The translations under genes were made by a program, and so were the position numbers. From assembly GCA_018241265.1 (NCBI GenBank), contig JAFEEF010000050.1, positions 27,715-91,714 on the forward strand: a stretch of 64,000 bases of DNA, given 5' to 3'. This document shows positions 37,487 to 46,579 of the stretch, piece after piece (within the stretch, counting starts at the first letter, position 1; each line of letters begins with the position of its first letter). Source of the DNA: Pseudomonadota bacterium (GTDB taxonomy: Bacteria > Pseudomonadota > Gammaproteobacteria > Burkholderiales > Burkholderiaceae_C). Below the pieces are notes generated by a model. The model worked only from the letters and a program-made list of their open reading frames with translations, made no database searches and was not told the origin of the DNA.

Positions 37487-38542
37487 ATGACCTACCTCGC
37501 CAAACCCAAGCTCCGCCATCCGACGCTGCCGCAGAACAAGCTCGGCTACACGCGGCGCGACTACGAAGGCAAGATCTCGACCTTGTGCGCCGGTTGCGGC
37601 CATGACTCGATCTCGGCGGCGCTGATCCACGCGTGCTGGGAGCTCGAGATCGAGCCGCACCGCGTCGCCAAGCTGTCGGGCATCGGCTGCTCGAGCAAGA
37701 CGCCCGACTACTTCCTCGGCAACTCGCACGGCTTCAACACCGTGCACGGCCGCATGCCGTCGGTGCTGACCGGCGCCAACCTCGCGAACCGCGACCTCAT
37801 CTACCTCGGCGTCTCGGGCGACGGCGATTCCGCATCGATCGGCCTCGGCCAGTTCGCGCATGCGATGCGGCGCGGCGTGAACATGACCTACATCGTCGAG
37901 AACAACGGCGTCTACGGCCTGACCAAAGGCCAGTTCTCGGCCACCGCCGACCAGGGCAGCAAGAGCAAGAAGGGCGTCGTCAACACCGACAACGCGATCG
38001 ACCTCGTCGCGCTCGGCCTGCAGCTCGGCGCGAGCTACGTGGCGCGCAGCTTCTCGGGCGACAAGCAGCAGCTGGTGCCGCTGATCAAGGGCGCGCTGCG
38101 CCACCGCGGCGCGGCGCTGATCGACGTGATCAGCCCGTGCGTCGCCTTCAACAACCACGCCGGCAGCACCAAGAGCTACGACTACGTGCGCGCCCACAAC
38201 GAAGCGGTGAACCGGCTCGACTTCATGCCCAGCCGCGATGCGATCACCGCGATGTACGAGCCGGGCGAGGTGGTCGAAGTGCAGCAGCACGACGGCAGCC
38301 TGCTGCGCCTGCGCAAGCTCGCCGAAGGCTACGACCCCGGCGATCGCGTGGCCGCACTGGCGCACATCGCGGCACACGAGGCGCGCGGCGAGATCCTCAC
38401 CGGCCTGCTCTATGTCGATGCCACGGCCGGCGATCTGCACGAGCACCTGCAGACCGCGGCCACGCCGCTCAACCGGCTGACCGAGCGCGAGCTCTGCCCG
38501 GGCGCCGCCGCGCTCGCGGCGCTCAACGCGGACCTCGTCTAG
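37487..38542 (+). CDS. korB: 2-oxoacid:ferredoxin oxidoreductase, beta subunit
   Basis: This 351-residue protein binds thiamine diphosphate: [13 protein letters not shown] near residues 28-40, [11 protein letters not shown], and the GDGDSASIG...[12 protein letters not shown] metal and cofactor motif near residues 108-146. KorB proteins carry the [4Fe-4S] cysteines in these segments. It completes the three-gene oxidoreductase. The 3' end overlaps the convergent kinase gene by four bases. Confidence 0.9.
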   Translation: MTYLAKPKLRHPTLPQNKLGYTRRDYEGKISTLCAGCGHDSISAALIHACWELEIEPHRVAKLSGIGCSSKTPDYFLGNSHGFNTVHGRMPSVLTGANLANRDLIYLGVSGDGDSASIGLGQFAHAMRRGVNMTYIVENNGVYGLTKGQFSATADQGSKSKKGVVNTDNAIDLVALGLQLGASYVARSFSGDKQQLVPLIKGALRHRGAALIDVISPCVAFNNHAGSTKSYDYVRAHNEAVNRLDFMPSRDAITAMYEPGEVVEVQQHDGSLLRLRKLAEGYDPGDRVAALAHIAAHEARGEILTGLLYVDATAGDLHEHLQTAATPLNRLTERELCPGAAALAALNADLV

Positions 38543-41439
38543 GTCGACGTGACCTCGGCCGTCGCCGGCCGCACCCAGCGCAGCAGCGAGCGGTACATCA
38601 CCGCGACGTCGAGCGGCTTGGCGAGATGGTCGTTCATGCCGGCGTCGAGCGCGCGCTGCACGTCGCGCGCCATCGCATTGGCGGTCATCGCGATGATCGG
38701 CAGGTTCGCGAAGCGCGGATCGCGGCGCAGCCGCATCGTCGCCGCATAGCCGTCGAGCACCGGCATCTGGCAATCCATCAGGATGCCGTCGTAGGCGCTG
38801 GCCTCGGCCATCGCGATCGCTTCCTCGCCGTTCAGCGCGACGTCGACGATCATGCCCGCGCTCGTCAGGAGCTCGACCGCGAGCTCCTGGTTGATCAGGT
38901 TGTCCTCGACGAGCAGGATGCGCGCGCCGCGCAGCGGCGTCGTATCGGGCATCGCCGGCGCTGCCGGGCCGGGCGCATCGGGCGGCGCGCCGACGTCGAG
39001 CACGCGCGCGAAGACCTGCTGCAAGGTCGACGGAGAGACCGGCTTGGCCAGCACCGCATGGATGCCTTCGGTGGTCGATCCGGCAGTCGCCAGCCGGTCG
39101 ATGCGCGCCTGCGTGCTGACGATCACGACCTTCGGCAGCGCGAGTTCGGGGTCCGCCTTCAGCAGCGCCGTGGTCGCCAATCCGTCGAGGTCCGGCATCA
39201 GCCAGTCCATCAGCAAGAGGTCGTACGGCCGGCCGTCGCGCTGCGCCGCGCGCACCAGTTCGGCGGTGGCGATGCCGCTGTCGGTGACGTCGACGTCGGC
39301 CCCCAGGCCGCCGGCCATGTTCGACAGGATCTCGCGCGCGCTCTCGTTGTCGTCGGCGACGAGTACGCGCAGCCGCTGCGGCGCGGCGCGCACGGCCGAT
39401 GGTTCGCGGCGCGGCTGGCGGTGCAGCAGCACGGTGAAGTGGAAGTTGCTGCCGGCACCGAGCTTGCTCTCGACCCACATGCGGCCGCCCATCAGCTCGG
39501 TCAAGGTGCGCGAGATCGCGAGGCCGAGGCCGGTGCCGCCGTATCGGCGCGAGGTCGAGCTGTCGGCCTGCATGAAGGCCTGGAACAGCGACTTCTGCGT
39601 CTCCGGGCTCATGCCGATGCCGCTGTCGCGCACGCTGAACTCGAGCTCGACCTCGTCGGGGTGCGGCATCGGGCGGGTCACGCCGTGATGCAGCTTGGCG
39701 CCGACGACGATCTCGCCGCGCGACGTGAACTTGAGCGCGTTGCCGACGAGGTTGAGCAGTATCTGTCCGAGCCGCAGCGGGTCGCCGACCAGCGCCTGCG
39801 GCACGTCGGGCGCGATGTCGAACAGCAGCTCGACATGGCCTTCGTCGGCCTTCGGCCCCATCGCCCCCGACAGGTGCGACATGACGTCGTCGAGGCGGAA
39901 GTCGGCGCGTTCTATCGTCATCTTGCCGGCCTCGATCTTCGACAGGTCGAGGATGTCGTTCACGATCGCCATCAGGCCGACCGCCGACAGGTGGACCTTG
40001 TCCACGTAGTTGCGCTGGCGCGGCGTCAGCTCGGTGGCGAGCGCGAGGTCGGACATGCCGATGATCGCGTTCATCGGCGTGCGGATCTCATGGCTCATGT
40101 TGGCGAGGAAGTCCGACTTCGCCTGGTTGGCCGCTTCGGCTGCGCGGCGCGCGTTGTCGGTCGCGATCTCCGCTTCCTTCAGCGCCGTGATGTCGTGCAC
40201 CACGCCGTTCATCGCGACCGCCCGGCCCTGGGCGTCGCGCTCGACGCGCCCGAGGCTGTGGATCCACACGAGACCGCCGCCGCAAGGGCGCTGCACCAGA
40301 TAGGTCGCGTCGAAGGTCGGCACGCGGCCTGCGAGCGCATGCTCGAAGCACTGCCGCGTCTCGGCCGCGAGCTGCCGGTCGCCGGCCTGCATGCGCTCCC
40401 AGCATTCGGTTTCGATGTCGTAGCGGCCGTGGCCGGTACGCAGCGGCTCGCCGAGGATCAGCGCGGCCTGCTCGGTATAGAAGATCACGTCGGGCTCGTT
40501 CGCGCGGAACTGCCAGACGCCGGAGCGCGTCAGCTCGAGCGCCTGGCTCGCGGCATCGCTGGCGCGCCTGAACGCGTCGGCGCTGCGTTCCTGGGTACGC
40601 TGGATCGCGAGCAACTTGTCGCGCATCGCGGCGAGCCGCCCGAGCACGCTGCCCGGGCCCGCCGCGCCGACGTCGAGCGGTGCGGCAAGGTCGCCTTCGG
40701 ACAGTGTCTCGATGCCGCGATGCACCTGCTCGAGCGAGCCGCCCATCAACCGCTCGAGCTTGTCGAGATAGGCGTTGAAGCCCTGCGACACGGCGCGGAA
40801 CTCGGTGGTCGATTCTTCCGGCAGACGCTGTGCCAGCCCGGCGCCGCCGCCGGCGAGACGCAGCAGCGCCGCGCGCACGCGGTCGAGCGGCCTGAGGACC
40901 GCGACCGACAGCGCGATGTAGAAGATGGCGATCGTCGCCAGGCTGAGCGCGACCGTCTGCAGCGCGATGCGCGCCAGTTCGCGGCGCAGCGCCTCGCGCA
41001 CCTGACGGGCGGTCGCATACAGACGCACTTCGCCGATCGCGCGCTGTGCCGCATCGTCGTGCAGCGCGACGGCGACGCGCCGCGCGGCATCGGCCGGTGC
41101 CGGCGCCAGCGTCGGCGCGAGCTTGCCGTCGGCGTCGCGCTGCACGCCATAGGCCTGGCCGTCTCCGTAGCGGACCACGATCGCGGTCAGGAACGCGGCG
41201 TCCATTTGCGCGTCGACGATCGCGCCGATCTCGTCGCGATCGCCCTGGCGCACCGACCGTGCGAGGCTGGCCGACAGGCGCCGGCTGATGCGGTCGAGCG
41301 TGGTGTCGAACTGGCTGAGCCGCTCCTCGCGCGCGAGGGCGTAGTTCCAGGCGCCGAACGAGCCGAGGCCGAATGCCAGCACCAGCACCATCAGCGCGAC
41401 GAAGCGGAAGCGGATCGATGCGACGGCGGCGATGCTCAT
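38539..41439 (-). CDS. hybrid sensor histidine kinase (HAMP-PAS-HisKA-HATPase-REC-REC)
   Basis: This 966-residue kinase has membrane helices near residues 12-33 and 160-182 around a periplasmic sensor. A HAMP-type region follows to ~235, then a PAS domain near 315-430. The dimerisation domain has the phospho-histidine in NMSHEIRTP near residue 446, and the ATPase domain contains [13 protein letters not shown] and GTGLGLAI. Two receiver domains follow, with aspartates in [13 protein letters not shown] and [13 protein letters not shown]. No output domain is present, so phosphate must pass to a separate partner, not encoded nearby. The signal is unknown. It ends within the last bases of korB on the other strand. 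Confidence 0.9.
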   Translation of the reverse strand: MSIAAVASIRFRFVALMVLVLAFGLGSFGAWNYALAREERLSQFDTTLDRISRRLSASLARSVRQGDRDEIGAIVDAQMDAAFLTAIVVRYGDGQAYGVQRDADGKLAPTLAPAPADAARRVAVALHDDAAQRAIGEVRLYATARQVREALRRELARIALQTVALSLATIAIFYIALSVAVLRPLDRVRAALLRLAGGGAGLAQRLPEESTTEFRAVSQGFNAYLDKLERLMGGSLEQVHRGIETLSEGDLAAPLDVGAAGPGSVLGRLAAMRDKLLAIQRTQERSADAFRRASDAASQALELTRSGVWQFRANEPDVIFYTEQAALILGEPLRTGHGRYDIETECWERMQAGDRQLAAETRQCFEHALAGRVPTFDATYLVQRPCGGGLVWIHSLGRVERDAQGRAVAMNGVVHDITALKEAEIATDNARRAAEAANQAKSDFLANMSHEIRTPMNAIIGMSDLALATELTPRQRNYVDKVHLSAVGLMAIVNDILDLSKIEAGKMTIERADFRLDDVMSHLSGAMGPKADEGHVELLFDIAPDVPQALVGDPLRLGQILLNLVGNALKFTSRGEIVVGAKLHHGVTRPMPHPDEVELEFSVRDSGIGMSPETQKSLFQAFMQADSSTSRRYGGTGLGLAISRTLTELMGGRMWVESKLGAGSNFHFTVLLHRQPRREPSAVRAAPQRLRVLVADDNESAREILSNMAGGLGADVDVTDSGIATAELVRAAQRDGRPYDLLLMDWLMPDLDGLATTALLKADPELALPKVVIVSTQARIDRLATAGSTTEGIHAVLAKPVSPSTLQQVFARVLDVGAPPDAPGPAAPAMPDTTPLRGARILLVEDNLINQELAVELLTSAGMIVDVALNGEEAIAMAEASAYDGILMDCQMPVLDGYAATMRLRRDPRFANLPIIAMTANAMARDVQRALDAGMNDHLAKPLDVAVMYRSLLRWVRPATAEVTST

Positions 41440-41514
41440 CGCGGGCGATGCTATCGCCTGTGCCAGCCGGCGGGTAGGCGCGGCCGCCGCCCGAATGCGG
41501 TGTCGCGGGTGGAC

Positions 41515-42318
41515 CTACGACAGCCGCCGGTGCTCGAGCGCGGGAAGCTGGGCTCGAACCGAGGCCATGCGCGCCGGATCGACCTCGGCGCAGACCACGC
41601 CTTCCCCCTCGTCGAGCACGGTCAGCACCTCGCCCCACGGATCGACGATCATGCTGTGGCCCCAGGTGCGCCGGCCGTTCTCGTGCCGGCCGCCTTGCGC
41701 GGCAGCGATCACATGGCACTGGTTTTCGACCGCGCGGGCTCGCAGCAGCAGTTCCCAGTGCGCCTGGCCGGTCGTGTAGGTGAAGGCCGCCGGCACCGAC
41801 AGCAGGTCGCACGGCGGATGCATCAGCGCCCGATAGAGTTCGGGAAAGCGCAGGTCGTAGCACACGCTCAGCCCGACGCGCAGCCCCGCCAGCGCGGCCG
41901 CCACCGGTGCATCGCCGGCGCGGATCGCGGCCCCTTCGTCGTAGCGCTCGCGGCCGTTGTCGTAGCGAAACAGGTGAATCTTGTCGTAGCGCGCGGCCAG
42001 CGTCCCATCGGGCGCATAGACGTGGTTGCTGTTGAGGACGCGCTGCGGATCGTCGCTGCGCAGCGGCAAGGTGCCGCCGATGAGCCAGACGCGATGCATG
42101 CGCGCGGCCTCGGCGAGCATCGCCTGGATCGGCCCGTCGCCCGGCGCCTCGGCGACCGCGAGCTTGTCGCGCTCGTTCCGGCCCATCAGGCAGAAGTATT
42201 CGGGCAGCGCAACGAGCTGCGCATCGGCCTCGGCGGCCTCGCGGATCAGCCGGCGCGCCGCTTCGAGGTTGCGCGCTACGCTCGTCGTCGAGACCATCTG
42301 GATCGCTGCGACCTTCAT
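41515..42318 (-). CDS. carbon-nitrogen hydrolase (Nit2/deaminated glutathione amidase-like)
   Basis: This 267-residue nitrilase-superfamily enzyme has the Glu-Lys-Cys triad in VALPEYFCLMG, RYDKIHLF and SVCYDLRFPELYR. The SVCYDLRFPEL context is typical of the Nit1/Nit2 branch that removes damaged (deaminated) glutathione, though other amides are possible. ATG at 42318 fits the family N-terminus MKVAAIQM. It starts seven bases after yhdP, matching the yhdP-nit order common in betaproteobacteria. Confidence 0.9.
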   Translation of the reverse strand: MKVAAIQMVSTTSVARNLEAARRLIREAAEADAQLVALPEYFCLMGRNERDKLAVAEAPGDGPIQAMLAEAARMHRVWLIGGTLPLRSDDPQRVLNSNHVYAPDGTLAARYDKIHLFRYDNGRERYDEGAAIRAGDAPVAAALAGLRVGLSVCYDLRFPELYRALMHPPCDLLSVPAAFTYTTGQAHWELLLRARAVENQCHVIAAAQGGRHENGRRTWGHSMIVDPWGEVLTVLDEGEGVVCAEVDPARMASVRAQLPALEHRRLS

Positions 42319-42325
42319 GCGTACC

Positions 42326-45300
42326 TCATCTGATGACCGGTGACGATGCGGCCGCCGCCGCGGGCGGCGCAGCATCGACGTGCGGCACATCATCCCCCAA
42401 CTTGCGATCGACCGTGTCGACCTTCGGATCCGCCCACGAACCGTGCACATGGAACTCGCGCGTACCGGCCGCCGCGAGCTGCTTCTTCAGCACCACCTGC
42501 GCCAGGAAGGTGCCGAGGCCGATGGCCGGGTTGATCACCGCATAGGCGAGCGACGCGGCGCCGGCGTTGACGTCGGGCACGACCCAGACGCGCAGGTCCT
42601 GGGTCTCCCGGTCGATGTCGGCGCGGCCGTCCATCAGCACGACCGCCTGCGCGCCGCGCATGCGCAGGTTGTTGGTCTCGGCCGCGCCGTGCGCGATGGT
42701 CACGTCGCCGGAGATGTTGTCGAACGCGAAGCCCTGCTGGAACAGGTCGCGGAAATCGAACGTCAGCCGGCGTGTCAGAGACTGCAGGCTCAGCACGCTG
42801 AGGAGCCGGCCGGCGCCGGGGTCGACCTTCAGGAACTGGCCGCTGTCGATCGCGACCTTCATCTGTCCCGCGAGACTCGGATAGTCGATCGACCACGGCG
42901 ATCCCTGCCACGAGATCTGGCCGGTGAGCTTGCCCTTGCCGCCGCGGATCGCGCCGGGCGTGCCGAAGCGCGCCAGCAGAGCGCCGCTGTCCGCGATGTC
43001 GAGCGTGAAGTCCATGGCGGTGCGGCGCGCGCCGGCCGTCGCGGCACCCCAGGTGCCGGTGGCGTTGAACTCGGCATCGGGCGTCGTCAGCACGAAGCGC
43101 GTCAAGCGCCATTCGCGCGCCGCTTCCTTGATGTCGCCGCGGTTCAGCGCTTCGAGCTGCAGCCGGCCTAGCGCATGGCCGTGCAGGTTCAGCTCGTCGA
43201 CCACGATGTCGAGCGCGGGGATGCTGGTCGGCGCTTCGTCGAGCAGGCTCTCGACGTTTTCGCCGTCGGTCTTCGGCAGCGACAGCCGCGACAGCTTGGC
43301 CACGACCCGGCCCGCCCCGACGTTGCCGCGCGGCGGCCGGTATTCGACATAGCCGTCGAGCTGTTCGGCATCGAGCGTGGCGCGCCACAGCCCATCGGAC
43401 TGCGAGATGCCGGCCACCAGCTTGTCGAGGTGGCGCGCGCCGGCGTCCAGCCGCTGCACGCGCAGCGCGATCGTTTCGGGGATGTAGCTGCTCGTCGCCG
43501 CATGGCTGTCGTCGTTGCCGGACAGGCGGTCGTAGAGCTTGCGCCACGGATCGAGATCGAGCGTTGCGACGTTCACGTTCGCGGCCACGCCGTCGGCCGG
43601 ATTCGGCGTCGTGTCCATCACGCCGATGCCGCCGCGCAGCACGCGCGGCGCCGGGCCCGACAGATCGCGCTGGTAGATCGCCTGCACCAGCGACCCGAGC
43701 TCGAAGCGCAGCCGGTCGCGCGGACTCTGGCCGGCGGCGAGCGACTCCGGCACCAGCGCCGACTCGTAGCGCAGCGGCAGCGTCGCCTCGGCGTTCTTCC
43801 AGAGCGGCGCCGGCAGGCTGATCGCCATGCCGACGAGGTCGCTGGTGAGGGCGACCTCGGGCTTGCCGTGCACGAAGCCCAGGCTCAGCTTGTAGGCGGC
43901 CTGGCCGCTCAGCAGTTCTGCTGCGCGCATCACCTCGGGGTTGGCGACGGCGCGCTTCAGGCCGTCGGCCGTCGCCGTCCCGGCGCCGCTGAAGCGCAGC
44001 GTGCCATCGGCCTGCGTGCCGCCGTCGAAGTGCGCATCGCCGCCGAACACGCGCGCGCTCGCGCCGACCACCGTGACGCCGTGTTCGGTGAAGTCGACGC
44101 GGCCTTTGGCCGCCGTCATCTGCGGCGCCTCCGGCACCAGCCGCAGCGTATTGCCGGCCAGCGTCACGCTGCCCTGCACGCGCGTGGCGCCGGTGTCGGG
44201 GATCGGGATCGCGAGGTCGAGCTTCAGCTCGGCGGTGCCGCTCGCCTCGGCCTCCGCCAGCGCGCCGTCGAGCCAGCCGCCGACCGGCGACTTGGCGACG
44301 AAGCCGAGCATGTCGGCGAGCTGCCCGCTGCCGCTGCCGGCGACTGTCAGCACCGCGTTGTCGAGGTCGCGGATGCCGGCCTTGAGATCCTTCCACTGAA
44401 CGCCGCCGAGCAGCATCTCGGCCTGCCGCACCTCGAGCGTCGTGCGGTCGATCACGAGCTGGCCGCGCAGGTGCTGCATCGCCGGCCACGGCGAGACGTA
44501 GGCGGCCGGGCCGCTTTCGGCCGTTTGATCGGGCACATAGGCGAACTCGACGTCGTCGAGGTCGGCGGCGAAGCGGAAGACGCCCGCCTTGCGGGTGTGC
44601 GGGTTCGCATAGGGAAAGTCCCAGAGCGGCCCGTCGATGTGGAAGCTGCCGCTGCGCAGCGTGCCGCCGCGGATGGCGTTCGTCACGTATTCGCGCACCG
44701 CACGCGGAAGGCCGTTCGGCAGATAGCGGCCGACCCGCTTCGCCTGACCGTCCTTCAAGGTGCTGTCGAGCTCCAGCCGTCCGGGGTAGCGGCCCTCGCG
44801 TCCGAAGCCGGTGCCCGGACCGGTGGTCCAGGCAGCGCTCAGCGTGCCTTGCGCGTCTGCATTCGCGAAGCTGCTGTCCTTCACGCGCACCGTGATCTTC
44901 GGCGGCGCGTCGCCGCCCGCCGGCTCGATCGTCCATTGCAAGGTCGCGGCCAGGCGCTGCAGCGGGACCAGCGGCTCGTCGTAGACGCCGGGCAGTTCGA
45001 TCGCGCCATCGCTCATGCCGATCTGTGCCGTGCCGCCGGCTTCGTTCGCGTCGAGTACCAGGCTCGCGTTGTGCAAGCCCGGCCGGCCGATGCCGCCGGC
45101 TTCGATCGACGCATGCGCAGCGAGCGACACGCCGCTCAGTTCGGCTTGCGCGCGGTAGTGGCGCGGGGCATCGATCGGGCCGTCCCAGCGCAGCTTGATG
45201 CCGCGCCCCTGGCCCTTCGGATCGAGTTCGGCGAGCAGCTTGCGCAACGCGTCGCCGAGCGGCACGCGCGACGCCAGCTGCGCCATCACGCCGATGTCGA

Positions 45301-46438
45301 GTCGCTGCGCGCTGAACTCGCCCGCGGTCGCGGGCGCATCGCCACGGCGCTGCCACGTCAGGCTCGCATCGCCCTGCGGCCAGCGCAGCCCGTCGCCGGT
45401 GACGAAGCTGAAGTGCTGCAGGCCGAGCGTCGTGCTGTCGCCGTGGCGCTCGGCGCGCAACCGGCCCTGCACCTGCTCGAGCGCGAGCGGCTCGAGGCCC
45501 GCGTCGAGCTTGACCGAGACGGCGCGCAGCGCCAGGTCGACGGTCGCCGCCTGCGGCTCGCCGTCGTGCACGTCGAGCCAGCCGCGCAATGCGCCGTCGC
45601 CTTCGCCGACCTCGACCGGCAGGCTGAGGTGCCGGCCGAGCAGGCGCACGTCGGCGCGCGGCAGGCTGGCATAGAGGCTGCCGCTCCAGTGGCGCCAGTC
45701 GCCGCGCCGGCCGAGCAGCGGATGGGTGAAGCGTCCGGTCAGCGTGAGCCGATCGCCCCACTCGGGCGGCGGCGTCGCGTCGATGCGGATCGCGTGCGCG
45801 CGCAGGCTGTTGTGCACGATGAACTGCACGTCGCTCAGCACCAGCGGTTCGACCTGGCGCCGCTCGTCGACCCAGCGCAAGGTGCCGCCGCGGATCACGA
45901 ACTCGCGCTGATCGAAGAACCAGTCGGCGGCGGCATGGTCGTTGGCGCCCGTGCCGGTGCCGCCGCGGAAGTCGAGGCCGGCGACGCGTATCACGCCTTG
46001 CGCATCGCGCCGCACTTCGAGGTTCGGGCCATCGATCAGCAGCTGCTCGAAGCGCAGGGTCATCGACAGCAGCGAGCGCGGCGACACGGCGGCGACGATG
46101 CGCGGCAGTCTCACGGCTTCGCGTTGGTCGCGGTCGAGCAGCACCACGTCGCGCAATTCGACCGACGGCGCCCAGCCGCGGGAGCGCACGTCGATCGAGC
46201 CGATGCGCACCGGTACGCCGAGCGCGGCACTCGCCCGTTCCTCGATCGGGCCGCGCCATTGCTGGATGTGCGGCAGAATTCCCCATTGAAGTATCAGCCA
46301 GGCGATGAGCAATAAGCTCCACGCCGCCACGATCAGGCCTAGCAGCACGCGGCCTCCCCAGCGCAGGGCGGCCCATCGCACGGTCGGCGCGGCACGCTGC
46401 AGGGGGGCAGCGGCTTTGACGGGCGAGTTCAAGGACAT
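42326..46438 (-). CDS. yhdP: YhdP-family AsmA-like envelope protein
   Basis: This protein of about 1370 residues starts at ATG 46438. It has one N-terminal membrane helix near residues 25-45 (GRVLLGLIVAAWSLLLIAWL, 20 residues quoted) and a long beta-rich periplasmic body. AsmA-like segments appear near the C-terminus (SLQSLTRRLTFDFRDLFQQG, then FDNISGDVTI), diagnostic for YhdP. These repeating beta-groove proteins bridge the inner and outer membranes and are implicated in phospholipid transport to the outer membrane. It is divergent from glnE, with 141 bp between, and co-directional with the nitrilase gene. Confidence 0.9.
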   Translation of the reverse strand: MSLNSPVKAAAPLQRAAPTVRWAALRWGGRVLLGLIVAAWSLLLIAWLILQWGILPHIQQWRGPIEERASAALGVPVRIGSIDVRSRGWAPSVELRDVVLLDRDQREAVRLPRIVAAVSPRSLLSMTLRFEQLLIDGPNLEVRRDAQGVIRVAGLDFRGGTGTGANDHAAADWFFDQREFVIRGGTLRWVDERRQVEPLVLSDVQFIVHNSLRAHAIRIDATPPPEWGDRLTLTGRFTHPLLGRRGDWRHWSGSLYASLPRADVRLLGRHLSLPVEVGEGDGALRGWLDVHDGEPQAATVDLALRAVSVKLDAGLEPLALEQVQGRLRAERHGDSTTLGLQHFSFVTGDGLRWPQGDASLTWQRRGDAPATAGEFSAQRLDIGVMAQLASRVPLGDALRKLLAELDPKGQGRGIKLRWDGPIDAPRHYRAQAELSGVSLAAHASIEAGGIGRPGLHNASLVLDANEAGGTAQIGMSDGAIELPGVYDEPLVPLQRLAATLQWTIEPAGGDAPPKITVRVKDSSFANADAQGTLSAAWTTGPGTGFGREGRYPGRLELDSTLKDGQAKRVGRYLPNGLPRAVREYVTNAIRGGTLRSGSFHIDGPLWDFPYANPHTRKAGVFRFAADLDDVEFAYVPDQTAESGPAAYVSPWPAMQHLRGQLVIDRTTLEVRQAEMLLGGVQWKDLKAGIRDLDNAVLTVAGSGSGQLADMLGFVAKSPVGGWLDGALAEAEASGTAELKLDLAIPIPDTGATRVQGSVTLAGNTLRLVPEAPQMTAAKGRVDFTEHGVTVVGASARVFGGDAHFDGGTQADGTLRFSGAGTATADGLKRAVANPEVMRAAELLSGQAAYKLSLGFVHGKPEVALTSDLVGMAISLPAPLWKNAEATLPLRYESALVPESLAAGQSPRDRLRFELGSLVQAIYQRDLSGPAPRVLRGGIGVMDTTPNPADGVAANVNVATLDLDPWRKLYDRLSGNDDSHAATSSYIPETIALRVQRLDAGARHLDKLVAGISQSDGLWRATLDAEQLDGYVEYRPPRGNVGAGRVVAKLSRLSLPKTDGENVESLLDEAPTSIPALDIVVDELNLHGHALGRLQLEALNRGDIKEAAREWRLTRFVLTTPDAEFNATGTWGAATAGARRTAMDFTLDIADSGALLARFGTPGAIRGGKGKLTGQISWQGSPWSIDYPSLAGQMKVAIDSGQFLKVDPGAGRLLSVLSLQSLTRRLTFDFRDLFQQGFAFDNISGDVTIAHGAAETNNLRMRGAQAVVLMDGRADIDRETQDLRVWVVPDVNAGAASLAYAVINPAIGLGTFLAQVVLKKQLAAAGTREFHVHGSWADPKVDTVDRKLGDDVPHVDAAPPAAAAASSPVIR

Positions 46439-46579
46439 GAAGACATCGGTGCGCCAGGCTGAGGGTCTGGAAAGGTGGGTTGGCAACGCCGCGGGACGGC
46501 GCAAGGCGCATGGCCGCGACACCCTGTTGCCGGGTGCCCGGACCGTCGGACCAATCTAGCACAGACCGGCTGCCGTTCC

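Noticed and set aside
38239..46315. Very long open frames on the strand opposite the kinase, yhdP and glnE genes
   Set aside because: They are rich in Arg, Ala, His and Gly with no recognisable domains, and lie exactly across well-supported genes. High GC leaves stop codons rare in such shadow frames.
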